From assembly GCF_000247695.1 (NCBI RefSeq), contig NW_004624854.1, positions 3,472,797 to 3,536,796 on the forward strand: a DNA stretch of 64,000 nt, in the 5' to 3' direction. A program made the translations under genes and the position numbers. Under the pieces are notes generated by a model. It was not told where the DNA came from. It made no database searches and saw nothing but the letters and a program-made list of their open reading frames with translations. Origin of the DNA: Heterocephalus glaber. Its lineage: Eukaryota; Chordata; Mammalia; Rodentia; Bathyergidae. Position 1 is the first letter of the stretch. Every line of letters starts with the position of its first letter. Below, piece by piece: positions 47,591 to 59,730 of this stretch.

Positions 47591-48070
47591 GTATTCACAC
47601 TGATGTCAAGACTTAAATGGTCCAACTGTAACATTGTTTCCTTTTGCTCATTTTCAGCCTTGACCAAGATTCAAGGCCCAAACTAGAAACCCTTCAATTC
47701 TTCCTCTCCAGAGCTGGTTAAGTCCACAGCTCAAGCCCTTATTTGATTTTCATAGTTTGAGCGGTAATCAGCCTGCCCTAATTGCTCTAGGGCCAGGTAT
47801 AAAAGTATAGAATAATCCCTATGCCCAGGAGCCTGAAAAATTATGTACAGCAGCCAATCTGCAAGAAGCCTGAGAAGCTGAGTGAAACCTACCCGACTTG
47901 CTAAACCAATTGCCTCCAATAACTTCACCTTGAGTTTACTGTTTCACTGAATGCAAACCCCTAGGTGGTCCTGCTTAGAACTCTCCTGTCATTTTGAGCT
48001 TTAACTAACAAGAGTTCTGTTCCACTTTTCACCTCTCCAGGAGTGACACTGAGTCCTGTCTCTTCATCAA
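47591..48070 (+). mobile_element. Candidate LTR
   Basis: A TATA box in a promoter-like setting (GGCCAGGTATAAAAGTATAG, near 47795) follows a moderately GC-rich stretch. Downstream CACTTTTCACCTCTCCAGGA would fit R/U5. No polyadenylation signal was placed with confidence, and no target duplication was found. Confidence 0.3.
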
Positions 48071-49012
48071 AAGAATTTTTAAGTCTTGTAAAACATCGTA
48101 TACATACCCTTTATAATTTCTCTCACTAAAGATGGAGGGTGTCTTCCAGGTTCTCTCCATTGCTACTGTTCAGTTTCATTTCGTTTTTACCAAAATAGAA
48201 ATGACAGTGTGGCACTTCCATGTGTAGCTTCACCACGAGTAGCTTCAGACGTAATGGAGTTAGGAGGAGGAGTCAGCCCTCTCTGTAAGGCTCAGGCAGA
48301 TGCCCACCTTGAAGCAGAGCCAGCGCAATGGAGCTTGGTGACCTGCACTAGTGGACCACAAGTATTCCACATGAGAATTAATTTCTCATGAGATGGGAAT
48401 TATTTTGTTTTCCAATGAAGTGTTGTGGTTGTTTGTGGTAACACTCTACTGCTATAATATGAATATACAGTTGACCCAGTCTTTAGTTATGTTTGAGAAA
48501 AGAAAGGCTTTGGGACTCTAATCTAAGCAACCAGAGCTGACCAAAATGCTGAAAAGATCTAACTTCTCTTTCATATAGATTGAAAATATTCTGCAAAATG
48601 AAGACATAATAAATTTGTGATGACATAAAAAAATTAGGTTGTCTTTTTTCAACAGCCAACTGAAGGTCAGAAATTTTTTTTTTAAAAGTGCTTTGAATTT
48701 GACAAAGCTATCTTAGCAGTGGAGATCATCTGGTGATCACGCATGGTTTAGTAAAAGCAAGTAGGAGAAGTTGCCCTTCCACGTGAGACAGAACACTAGT
48801 TCCCAGACATGGAGAAGAAGAATAATTGATCCTGATCCACTGAGAGTCATCACAAGGTGACAGGGAGCTGGCAAAAGAACTGGGATGGGTGGGACTGGAC
48901 CTTGGACACATCTATGGCCAGGAGTTCCCAGAAGCCAGGACCTGGCCCAACCAAGTGGTCAGGATGCAGCACTTCCAGGTGCATCAGTAGCACCCACTGA
49001 GAAGCAGCCTTT
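48071..49012. other. Intergenic, unassigned
   Basis: The patches at 48200-48400 and 48720-49000 are GC-balanced and might be diverged LTR material. No family was recognised. Confidence 0.3.
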
Positions 49013-50065
49013 CTTTTATTTATTTATTTATTTTTAAATTAAATTCTTTTATTGGTACATTGTACGTATACAACACAATTACATTTCTCATTGGGAATTG
49101 TACCTTTACATAATGCATCTTGGTTCTTATTTTTTCCCCATTCCTAGCCCTCCCTTCATGCCCTCCACCCTTCCCTATTTACAAAGACTTTATTCCCATT
49201 TTTTCCATTTCTCATCATTTTTCCTTTCCCTTCTTTCCTTTCCCCTGCCCCTCCCACTACTCCTACCCCTACCCCTTTGGACCTTTTCTTCCTATTTTAC
49301 ATTATCGATTATTCATTCTAATCACTGGTACATTTTAGGTATACAATATAATGACATTCATCTTTGGAAATTTGCACCTTTACATAGTCTCTCTTGGTTC
49401 TTATTTTTCACCCTTGCCCAGCCCTCCCTTCCAGTCCTCCATTCCTCCCTATTTACAAAGATTTTGTTCCTATTTTCTATTTTCTCATATTAATCCCATT
49501 CCCTTCTGTCCTTTCCCCTAGCCCTCCCACTTCCTTCCCCTTTGCCCCTTTTCTTCCTATTTCACATTACCTATTATACATTTAGTCCTTATTTACACTT
49601 TCAGTTTCTCACACCAGAGAAACTATTCGGTATTTATACATGTGTGTCCTATTTACTTCACTTAAGAGTATCGCCTCAATGTGCAACCGCTTAGGTATAA
49701 ATGTCTCTAATTTCTCATTTTTTATGGCTGAGTAGTACTCCATTTTATAAAAACCACATTTTCTTTATCCAGTCTCCAGTTGATGGGCATTTGAGGTGTT
49801 TCCAAGTTTTAGCTATTACAAACCGTGCTGCTATGAACATGGGTGCACATATATCACTGTGATATGATTCTTTTAATTCTTTGGGGAAGATCCCCAGCAG
49901 TGGAATAGTGGAGTCAAATGGGACTTCCAGTCCTAGTTCTTTGAGGTATCTCCATACTGATTTCCACAGTGCTTGCACCAGTCTACACTCCCACAAGCAG
50001 TGGAGCAGGGTTCCTCTTTCCCCACAGCCCCACCAGCATTTGTTATTGGTTGATTTCAGAGCAAT
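49013..50065 (-). mobile_element. 5'-truncated L1, antisense, with repeated 3' UTR
   Basis: After a T/A-rich tail (TTTATTTATTTATTT) comes one antisense 3' UTR (49046-49325: TTATTGGTACATTGTACG, then the C-rich tract CCTACCCCTACCCC). A second complete one follows from 49326 (CTGGTACATTTTAGGTATAC to CTTTCAGTTTCTCACACC), then the ORF2 tail. On the minus strand the tail reads GDWIKKM, and antisense ATGGCTGAGTAGTACTCC gives MEYYSAI. The ORF2 part runs to the block CCAGCATTTGTTATTG and stops there. Confidence 0.88.
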
Positions 50066-51227
50066 TATCTTGCTTCAAAGTGGCATGGTTTCTTTCTAGA
50101 AAATCACCCCAGAGTTTCAATTCTGGATATTCACAAACTATCCATTTAATCAGTGAGTAAAATAATGTATTGAGTGCCTCCTCTTTCTGTACTGCTTTCA
50201 TACAGGCAACTTCATGGAAATAAACATTTGTTTATAGTGTCATAATAATATTAAAATAATTACATAACATGTATTCTAGACACAAAAATGAGTAACCGGG
50301 TAGAGACTTAGAGTTGAAACAATCTCATCAGTATTTTTAAAGAAATATATGAATGTCAATATACTAAAATTTTATTGAAATGAATATACTCGAAATGTCA
50401 TCAAATGCAAAAAGTAAATAAGATCATGAAATGCTTAATAATTTTAGATTCTGTATTTTTTGAAAAAACACAAATAGAATTATTTGAATAGCTAAGTGCA
50501 AAGTGTTATGGAGAAACTAGGAAATGTACAATCTATAGTCCTCCTGAAGAATATGTATCATAAAATATCATGCAAATCAACAATATAAGAAACATTCTAA
50601 AGCAAGAGGTGATCGATATTTCTACAATTTAAATATTTTCTCATTGTATGTTAAGGATCCTATCACAAAGAAAAATCAAATTCTGTGTGACAGCCCAGTT
50701 ATGTGGGAACCCAAAGAAAACTAGAAACAGGGTCTCTTGACATCAAGTTCAGGGGTAATTTATTTAGTTATGGATCTGCTCATGGAAGTGAAGAAGAACT
50801 AGGGATGATTCACTAAGCATTATAGAGATTCAGAAAGAAAAAAATTTCATTTAATGTCAGTATCACTAAATTTTTTCTGTAAATTATGTAACATGAGATA
50901 AGTCTTGGGAAAGAAAAGTATACTAAAAGGTGCAAAAAAATTGAATGGTGAGTTTAAACACTAATGTGTAGAAGGTCTATATTAGGACTATAAATTCAGT
51001 TTTTAAATAAGAAAATGAAACTCGTAATAAATAAAGAGTAGAGAACAGAGGAGTGTATTAACACATTATCATAAAATCACAGACTTGAAAAACAGACTTT
51101 GATAATGTTTTACAAAAATAATAAAAAAATGCACATCTACTTTGAAGAAACTATTTCATTTTTATACAATAATTGATAAATTCATTATGATTGGGAGTAG
51201 AAAAGAGGCACATATTAAAGCTATGTA
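50066..51227. other. AT-rich intergenic
   Basis: TATTGAGTGCCTCCTC near 50169 resembles an L2/MIR-type 3' end but is too short to call. The rest is unassigned. Confidence 0.35.
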
Positions 51228-51319
51228 GAGCCAGGGATATAGCTCAGTGGCACCGCTCCTGCCTGGCAAGTGCAAGGTCCTGTGTTCTATCCCTGGTACC
51301 AAAAAAAAGAAAAAAAAAG
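51228..51319 (+). mobile_element. ID-type SINE
   Basis: GAGCCAGGGATATAGCTCAG, GTGCAAGGTCCTGTGTTC, TATCCCTGGTACC and an A-rich tail with two G interruptions. The body is more diverged than the copies at 33037 or 34846. Confidence 0.88.
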
Positions 51320-54187
51320 ATACATAGAAACATGAATTCTATGATTGAAAAGTATGTTAAAGAAATTTATTTCAACCCATTAAACATTTTTTTTAAATCC
51401 CTTTTACAAGAACTCTGCTGTTTAATTATCTTTAAATACATGGGAACTCCTCTTTCAACATTTGTTTCAACACTCAACTCAATTTTTGGTTATTTCTTGC
51501 TTTTGATAAGTATTTCTTAAACTGGTATGAAACTAATTCAATGCATTATGCCCTGAAATTCTCCTTTTCAACATTTGTACCTATATATTCTTTACCCACA
51601 TATTTTGTAGCAAGAGTACTAAAGCTGGTATTTACAATCCTGGTTCCCTGTTCTGTGAATATAGAGTATCCACATCTAGACATCCATATTCTGGCATAAC
51701 ACAAACAGTCTGTGGTGGAGAGAGATTTCTTTCCTCATTTTTCTTCATTCTCAGGTTCTATTTATTTATTTACTTTTTCCTCAGGTTCTATTTATGTAAC
51801 ACTATATGTATCTTTCCTTAGACACAACATAATATTGTTTCAGACTGAATATAATAATATGGAATAGGTTAAAATCTTTTTCATAAACCTATTGCTAAAA
51901 TATATTCTTCTTTGTGTGAAGTATTTTATCACCAAGTATAAAAATTATTCTTACACCTGTTCAATGTACACTTGTTATTTAAATCTCTGCAAAATGAATA
52001 TCTACTGTTACACTTTGAAAGTAAAAATCACTTTGTATTGTAATACATGCATAGTTAATTAGCACATTGTCTAATTTTTGACAAAATATTCAAGAATATT
52101 AAGTTTAAAAAAGTCAAGAAGAATCAAATTGAGTTGAAAATAATCCATGAGGAATTTGATTAAATTGTGGGTCTTAGAAACTAGAAAATAATGAGAAAGC
52201 AACTGGAAAAATATATGGGAAAATATCAACAACTTCCTAGACAATAAAGAAAAGAAAGTAAAATACATAGCATTATTTAATCCCTCTACTTAAAATCAGG
52301 GCTGTTATACCTAGCCTCTGACATATATTCACAAGTAAGTGTGTTTTAATGCTACATAGTTTTATCCAGATAATTGGGGTTTTTTCTCCCAATTTAGAGA
52401 AATGTATTTCTCATAGAGAAAGGGCATTATTAATAACTCCACAGTTGCCAGTACAAGAGTGGGATATTATCCGCACATGATGATGATTAACTTAACAAGT
52501 GTCTAACTAAGCTTTATGGTCTAAATTAAATTCATGTCAATTAATAGTTAAGAACTTAAAAATTGGCAAAAACAATCAGGTATTTATTTTTTCAGTAGAA
52601 ATGCAAGGGATATAGTAACATTAAACATTCAAAAATATTTAAACTCATTTTAACTATAGCATTCCATACAGAACGTGACACACAGTGAGTGAATCTATTC
52701 AATAGCCGGAATATCGAGTCACGGTTTCCTGAGCTAGTAGAAGCCATGTGGATCCTCACAGTGGGAAGTGACTAACTCCACGTGTCAGGACATCCTGCTG
52801 ACAGCTTGGCACTCCTATGACAGTAGTGATTAAACATTATCCATAATTTTTTTTTCATTTTCTCAAATTGAATCATAATTTTGAGGGCAAATATAAGAAT
52901 CATTTGTCACAAATATTCACAGAGCTGTCCTCACATGGTACATGAGGTTAGACTTCTTCCAAACCCAATTTAGAGAATGAATTTAAAAATTTCAATATAA
53001 TGTGTCAAAAATTTAAATTAACTTCTCATTTATCTTCCAAGTAACAGTAGAGGAGATTATCTATGGTCATCCCCTTGCCAGATTTTATATGCCAGATACG
53101 TGTATAACAAAGTACAAGATGTGTTTAAAAATATGTTCTTAAAAATTTAACTTGCTTCCACTGTGAGGAAAGGTAAAGCAAATGGAGGAGTCGCATGTGT
53201 CTCTGGCCAGTTTGCAAGATTCTGACTTCACGTTTTTCCCAAAGATGTGAGGTGGTAGGAATGCTGAAGACTCTAAGAGATAAATTGACAAGATTAGACA
53301 TAAAAGCTGACTGTCCATAAAAGATATGAGCCCTTCCAGGAGCTGATAAATCATTAGAATTTACCTTTGCAAACTCCTGAGAAAGAAATTTAGGAAGTCA
53401 AAGCTGTCATTTTAGGTTCAGCTTAAATTTTGGCTGCTGAAAGATCAGAATGGTACTGACAGAAGCTGTCTCTGGGCAGACCCTACTGAGAACTAATAGG
53501 TCCTATGGCAGCACAACTTTTTCACTGAGCATCTATTCAATACTATGCACCATCAAGGTGGTATTCAGTGACCCACTAGGGAGTAAAAAAGTCAAGGTCT
53601 ATTTGTTAATTAATTTAGCAAATAATTGTTAGACAAGGTTCTTCTACGGGTCCTGGGGATAATGCTTCAGACAAAGAAAACAAATGTGTATTTTGTGTCG
53701 TAGAGAAGAAAGTGAAGGCAGAAACATTATATTAAAATATATGATGTTAGGCAGTGATAATTTCTATGAAGCAATGTGAAGAAGAAAATGGAGTCAGACA
53801 GTTAATTCATTCCTTCATTCCATGGGCAAACTTTTCTTGAATGTACAATATACACCAGGTCTGTTTAGGAAAGAGTCCTATCAATTAATAATAATATAAC
53901 AGAGTATTAGGCTGTAAAAAGAAAAGCAATAGATTTTTTAAGTCAACGAATGATATAGGACGGTAGAAGTAAATTGTCTTTCCATAAGTGCCTCACTGCA
54001 GCCTCAAAGGAGGAAGTAAATAGGCCTCGTTCACAAATGAGATGGTTGAAAATGTTGGTGCAGGCTCACATGCGTCACTGCCACATTGCAGCCACATTTG
54101 AGGTTGGCTAGAGGGGAGTCGCAAGGTTAACCACTTCCGGGACCAGATACCGGAACTGTGCACTCCAGCCCTTACTGCCCGCAAGAA
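51320..54187. other. Long AT-rich stretch; one possible ancient repeat
   Basis: CATTCCTTCATTCCATGGGC near 53811 followed by ATACACCAGGTCTG is L2/MIR-like. No gene was recognised. Short open frames, for example 53139-53354 on the minus strand, are unsupported. Confidence 0.33.
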
Positions 54188-54592
54188 TGACCCATTTTAG
54201 CCTCTTTTGTGTTACTGTGGTAAAATATCTGAGATTATGTGATACAATAAAGAGGTTTATTCAGGTAACTTTTCTGATGACTGCCAATCAAGAGCATGTT
54301 TCCAGTACTCTGGTGAGGGCTTTCCTGGCTGTGGTACAACATGGCAGAGGAGCAAACTGGTACTGGCCATCAGAGCTAGCACAATGTGCTCAGGACGAGA
54401 GCGATGGTGCTGGGATGACTCTTTTTAGAAAAGCCTGCTTTCCTGCAAGAGTGACATTAATCTCTCCTGAGGGTGATGCCCATTATCTTCCATGAGCCCT
54501 GACCACAGAATGGTTTTGTTATTTCTCACTGTCCCCACCCTAGGGACCAAGATCCCTACATATGAATTTTGGGGGAATAAACTACATGCAAA
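54188..54592 (-). mobile_element. MaLR LTR (MST/THE-like), antisense
   Basis: Antisense MaLR landmarks: TTGTGTTACTGTGGTAAAAT, ATCTGAGATTATGTGA, ATAAAGAGGTTTATTCAG, and at the far end ATATGAATTTTGGGGGAATA (the GAGATTTGGGxGGGGACA block). Length of about 400 bp fits a complete LTR. Confidence 0.65.
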
Positions 54593-54749
54593 AAAAAGCA
54601 GATGGCAATAAATGCAGATAATATATTGATTCCTGTTTTGTGCCTGTGATGTGACTAGCTTAGTGGAGCCCTGAAGTAATAAAAGCTCCAAATTCAGAGA
54701 TGAGATATGGAGGAAGTGTGTGGGTGATGTATAAGTCAACTTCCTGGAT

Positions 54750-55100
54750 ACTGGATGAAACACCTGACACTCACCACTTCAAGGTGAAGAGGTTTATTTG
54801 GCTAATATACCCTACATAGCTCTCAAGCCAATCAGACTGACACTCCAGCTTAATGTCACAGTCCACCTCTTGTCAACTTGAAACTCAAACATATCACCTT
54901 GAGCCACACTCAATCCTCAAACCTATTAGGATTCATCCATGATTGGCTACCTCCAAGGCAGAAACATCATGGCAGAAGGGTTGAGTGAAACAAAGCTTGC
55001 TAGTTCTTGGGGTCCAAGAAGCTAAGCATGACACAAAAGCACCAGAGACGAAGGCGTCAATAAATACATGTTTTGCCCAAGGTTATGTCTCCAGGGGTCC
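54750..55100 (-). mobile_element. Second MaLR-like LTR, antisense
   Basis: GGTGAAGAGGTTTATTTGGC at the start mirrors the preceding LTR. The rest is more diverged (AGGCAGAAACATCATGGCAG, AAGGG). It may be the partner LTR of the 54188 element or a separate insertion. Confidence 0.42.
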
Positions 55101-55497
55101 CTAGTAGGTAAAAGGTGAACAAGGGATTTCGGCAAAATTGAGCCTGCCTTGAATTATTACAAAGCCATTGAGACTGGAGGAGAGCTAACAATCCTGATAG
55201 TTAGATTCTAGAGCTGGATTTTAGTACCTGACATTGTAGCAATAGCATGGAAGGCTTAAATAGGTTCTTGGATGATTTTTTTTTCTTTATTCCATGCATG
55301 GTTGAAAGTACTAGAATGATCTGAGGGTTAAAGTGACATTATGGGGTTTAATTTGAAAACTTCTTCCTGGTTGAGTTGATTGTAAGTTAGCAGAGAAAGT
55401 GGGAGCAACAATTGCAAAAATGAAGGGAAAATAAAATTATTAAAATTAATTGAAGAAACTTAGTATTTGAATGCCCTCTATATATTAATAGTTGAGC
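55101..55497. other. Intergenic, nothing recognised
   Basis: No supported feature. Confidence 0.35.
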
Positions 55498-55915
55498 AGA
55501 ATTACATCCATCAACAGATGAATGGATTAAGAAAATGTGCTTTTACATACAATGGAATAGAACTCTATCATAAAGAAGGATAAATATGAATCATTTGTAG
55601 GGAAATGGATGCATCTTGAGACCATAGTATTAAGGGAAATAAAGCAGACAAACAAGCTTCAATATTGCCTGGTTTTATTTTATATGAGAAGCCAGAAGTA
55701 TAAATAAGAGCAAAAATTAAAGATAGATAATAGGAAGTAGGGAGATAGATCTTCCTCAAAAGTATAAGGGATAAAGGGATGGAGGGAGGGCTAGGGAGGG
55801 CAGGAGGCAAGGATGAAAAAAGAGTTCAGATGTATGGTGTACACATGCCAGCTCTACACAGGGAGCTGTAAATGTGCAAACAAAAACTAAAAACATGAAT
55901 AAATAAATACACAAA
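55498..55915 (+). mobile_element. L1 3' end
   Basis: CATCCATCAACAGATGAATG, AAGAAAATGTGCTTTTACAT, ACAATGGAATAGAACTCTAT and GGGAAATGGATGCATCTTGA mark the ORF2 tail. A GA-rich 3' UTR (GATGGAGGGAGGGCTAGG) follows, ending in ATAAATAAATAC. 5' truncated, decayed. Confidence 0.75.
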
Positions 55916-57299
55916 CCATGTTATCTAGCAACCCATCTATGAAAATGAAAAAAATTTTGCACCAAAGCCCACCATACTGGAAAAAAAGATGCAAATGTAT
56001 ATAAATAACCTTAGTACATTACAAGAGATGGTGTGTTCTATAAAAATAAACAGTAAAGATACCTTGTCCAGTCAAAAAATGACAGATAGCATATATGTGT
56101 GTATATTAGTTGACTTGTTACAAGAGCACATTGTAATTGGAAGTTTCACTTGTTGTAAATTCATCAAATATACATGAAGACATCACACAATTAATAAATG
56201 CGTTAAATATGTACAATATAAAATTTCAAAATTATTCTTTGGAGAATTACCATACAAAATTAATACAATGATATCATCTCAATATGAATACGCAAATATA
56301 AACAATAGTATAAGCATAAGCTCATAATAATAACTCTCTGAAATAATGAATGGCTACCTCACTTGGTAAGGTCACACATGTCCTAGTGCATCTGCTAGTA
56401 TCATTTCATCAATCAGGTCTATGAATATGCCTGGCTATTTTTTGTATTTTAAGAAGAAATAAAAATCACAAAGAAATCAAGGTAAGCTGCCAGTGAGACT
56501 TAGAAAAAAACAAACTCAATCTATTACAGAACATTACCAAATTTTGTTTTATATTATTTGCAGTGTGTTTCCACACAGCTATTTAGGATATTTAAATGTT
56601 TCTTTAATATAAATTTCTGTATTTTAATTTCTCTATGAGGTCCTTCACATTTTTGTCTATAGGTATATTTGTGAAGAGAATTTGTTATACAACAATACAG
56701 ACTAGCCCTATGATGATCTCAATTACTGAACACATACATATGATTATTGCATTATTTTCTACTTCTGACATATGAATAGTTAATTTCCCCCCCAAAAAAA
56801 AATAAAATCATCTTTTCAAACAGGAAGTGGAAATTGGAAACAAACATTTTATAATGTCAAATGTGTTCCTGAAGAGGCCAAAGAAATAAAACCTTCAGTA
56901 GAAAAGCTATCTTAAGTCTGCACTCTATCAATTGTGTTCTTTAGATAAAGGTGAAAACAGTATTTACAGTAACACAATTTTGAGTGACCCTCTCCAATCA
57001 TTTCATTATTCTCTGCTAATTACTCTTTAACCACTCTCTTTTTCAGACTATTTTTGTTTTCTTTATGGCCACTAGTAATTCAAAAATCATCATTATTTAA
57101 GTCATCATTGTTATATTCTTAGAGGTTAAATATATTAACAAACACCTTATTTCCCTCAATTAGAGGTAATTGCAAGCAAAGGTTATAGCATGGGGCATAG
57201 AGGTTGCTGCTTAATGGGAAACAGAGCTAATCTCTACGGGCCAATAAATAATTTGTAAAAAAAAAACCCCAAAACTGCCTTCTGCTATCACTCCCTTTG
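55916..57299. other. AT-rich intergenic
   Basis: Nothing recognised. Confidence 0.35.
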
Positions 57300-57475
57300 G
57301 ATTGATGATTTTTAATCCTGCAATTCCGTTTCCTGTTCTCCTTGCTTCCTGGTTGGTGGGGGCGGAGCAGCTCACCTCCCAAGTCTTACCCCTGCCTCCG
57401 AGTCTTCTTATCATCCACTGAAACTCCTAAAACTGTGAGCCAAAATAAACCTTTCAGCATTTAAAATCTAATAAA
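57300..57475 (+). mobile_element. MaLR (ORR1/MT-like) LTR 3' part
   Basis: Ends with the hallmark CTGTGAGCCAAAATAAACCT, TTCAGCATTTAA, preceded by ATCCACTGAAACTCCTAAAA. This is the 3' part of a rodent-type MaLR LTR with its AATAAA polyadenylation signal. The 5' half is missing or unrecognisable. Confidence 0.6.
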
Positions 57476-58109
57476 AATGAAACTGCAGTTCCCAAAATAT
57501 CTCACTATGTACCTTTAGGCAGTACTGTGAACTATATGGGATACAGGACATTTTTAAATTTAAAGGAAAGGGGTAAGAACTGTAAGATATCATGCCAAAT
57601 GCAACTATCAAGCTGAGATCTTACTAAATATTACCATTTGGCCTTGCATTTTGCTCAGTTTGGGTTTGACTTAGGTGTTTTGTGAAAAATAATTCCTGAG
57701 ATGCTAAAGGTGTCAAGAATCCTGACATTTTGTGAACCACTGTGTTATGAAAAATGTCATTAAAATTTGCAGCAGAACTCAACCCTGATCAGAAGCATGC
57801 TAGGGATCAACTTAAAAAGAGAGAAAACACAATTTTAAAAATCCTTTCTATAAATGTAAGTACAATCTATTACTAACAATGCAATGATAACATGAATTAA
57901 TGCATGTAAAAAACTGAGGATAATAGAAAGAACACAGCTTGATGGTACCTCTGTAATGACACTGATGAAGAAGTTGAAAAGATGGGGACTAAAAAGGCAA
58001 TGAAAGACACATTCAAAAGAAAAAAACAGAAACTTCTGATATCATATGATTTCAATGAGGAAGATAAGCAACAAAGTGGAAAAGGTAGTTTTAATTATAT
58101 AGTGACTTA
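57476..58109. other. AT-rich intergenic
   Basis: Nothing recognised with confidence. Confidence 0.35.
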
Positions 58110-58680
58110 TCAGGATATTTAAACTTCTTATAAATTAGTAAGAGAAAAACAATACAATAAGAAAAAATGAGATAAAAGAGTAAGCAATTTTCAACAAAAA
58201 TAAAAATATGAAGGGTTGAAAATAAAACAATTCTCAAATGTAAATTAGCACAAAAAATTCACCTATGCATCTAAACAAAGATGATAAAACACAAAAAATC
58301 ATTGTTCATAACAAATATTGACAAAATGAGGAGCTACAGACACATGGATACATCGATGGTGGTAACATAAATAAATGTCGTCACGTGCAAGAATTACTTG
58401 ACATTATCATGAGAATTTGGGGAAGTGATGGTCTTTTGAGATTACAATTTCCATACTTCCTATCTCAGAAAAATCTTCATGCTCGTGTTCCAAAAACCAT
58501 AGAAAATAAAGTAGATAGCTGTTTTATTTTTCTAGTAGCAAAAACCAAGAAGAGTGAAATATATTTTGACTGAAGAATGAATCCATAAATTGAAAGCTAC
58601 ATAATGGAATGACACACAGAATGAAAATGAAGAAATGATAGATGCTCAATTCATGACTAGATCTTAGAAACAAATGTCAC
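58110..58680 (+). mobile_element. Ancient L1M/HAL1-like fragment
   Basis: GTAAGAGAAAAACAATACAA, AATAAGAAAAAATGAGATAA, TATTGACAAAATGAGGAGC, GCAAAAACCAAGAAGAGTGA and GAATCCATAAATTGAAAGCT fit, at low identity, the ORF2 tail of very old L1 elements. Assignment by block order only. Confidence 0.4.
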
Positions 58681-59224
58681 ATACAAAAAAACAAAACACA
58701 GAATACTATAATTAAAATTACTGTATTAAAACTTTAAAACATTACCAGGATAAATTATTATGAAGAGGGGTAATAAAAATGTTTTGAAAACAAAAAAAAG
58801 AGGGAAAAAAAGGATGAAATTTGGGAGAGGTGCTTGAATAAGTAATTGTAAATGTCCATGTAGTTATTACACCAGACCATGTGCTTGTTCATAGGTGGTA
58901 TGTTATTATCATGATTTATTCATATATACAGGTTGTATATATAAGAATTAACTTTATAATGTATTATAAGATAAATGAATCTGATGCTGGAAAAATAAGA
59001 AACGGGTAGAGTGGAGGGGGAAAAAAGGAGAATTGAAAGTGTTAAGTACAGATACCAAGTCCCTGCAGTGAATATAATCATTATGTACTGAAAACATGTA
59101 CTAAGAAAAGTCAAAAATAAAAAACAATTAAAATAGAGATAGTATTGGATACATCACCTCAAAAGCACTAGAAGAAAACTATTGGTTTTAAGGATTGGAG
59201 TAGGATTTACTGTGTTCACCAAAA
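58681..59224. other. AT-rich intergenic
   Basis: GTAGAGTGGAGGGGGAAAAA near 59007 and the A-rich end near 59130 might be another L1 3' UTR. Not firm. Confidence 0.3.
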
Positions 59225-59515
59225 CCTGTTTCCTTTTCCACCTGGACACAGGGCCCGTCAAACTGTTCTGAAACCTGCTGCTGGTGAGTGAGCTGGTCCC
59301 ACACGTCTCACTGACGGAATGTGAGCAGAAGTGATATCCAGCCTTTCTAGGCTGAAACAGTTATGAAATGAGTGTGCTTTCTCATGCTTTCTATTCCCAT
59401 CCACTGGCCCAATGGCGAGAGCCTGGGGCCTTGCCTGAATGATTGTGTAGAAGATCAGCTGACCAGAATCACCAGCTTTAGTCTGTAATGAAAATGATAA
59501 ATAAATCTTCTCTCA
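59225..59515 (+). mobile_element. Mammal-wide LTR-like repeat fragment
   Basis: CGGAATGTGAGCAGAAGTGA, CATGCTTTCTATTCCCATCC, ACTGGCCCAATGGCGAGAGC and GATCAGCTGACCAGAATCAC, ending ATGATAAATAAATCTT, follow a common ancient mammalian repeat ending in GAGAAATAAACTTCT that I recall. The exact family name is not recalled. Confidence 0.4.
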
Positions 59516-59599
59516 AGCCCCCCAAATTACTGCGCTTTGAAATTTTCATGTGCTTTAGAATGATTCTTCTGTGTTTTTAAATATCTTATAAAAGAATTA

Positions 59600-59730
59600 T
59601 CCATGTGCATTTTCTCATTCAATCCTCACTAACACCCTAGAAGTAATTAACTTCCATATTTCTGAAAAAGAAATTAAGTCATGTTCAGGCTAACTTACCC
59701 ACATCACACGTCTAGTTAGTATCAAATGAG
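59600..59730 (-). mobile_element. MIR SINE, antisense
   Basis: TTTTCTCATTCAATCCTCAC, TAACACCCTAGAAGTAATTA and CACATCACACGTCTAGTTAG match the antisense MIR order (CTCATTCAATCCTCACAAC, then GGTCACACAGCTAGTAAG). Confidence 0.72.

Noticed and set aside
49098..49585. Hydrophobic 131-codon plus-strand frame and neighbours
   Set aside because: They are the antisense of the L1 3' UTR purine tract; the Leu/Pro/Ser-rich product is a composition effect.
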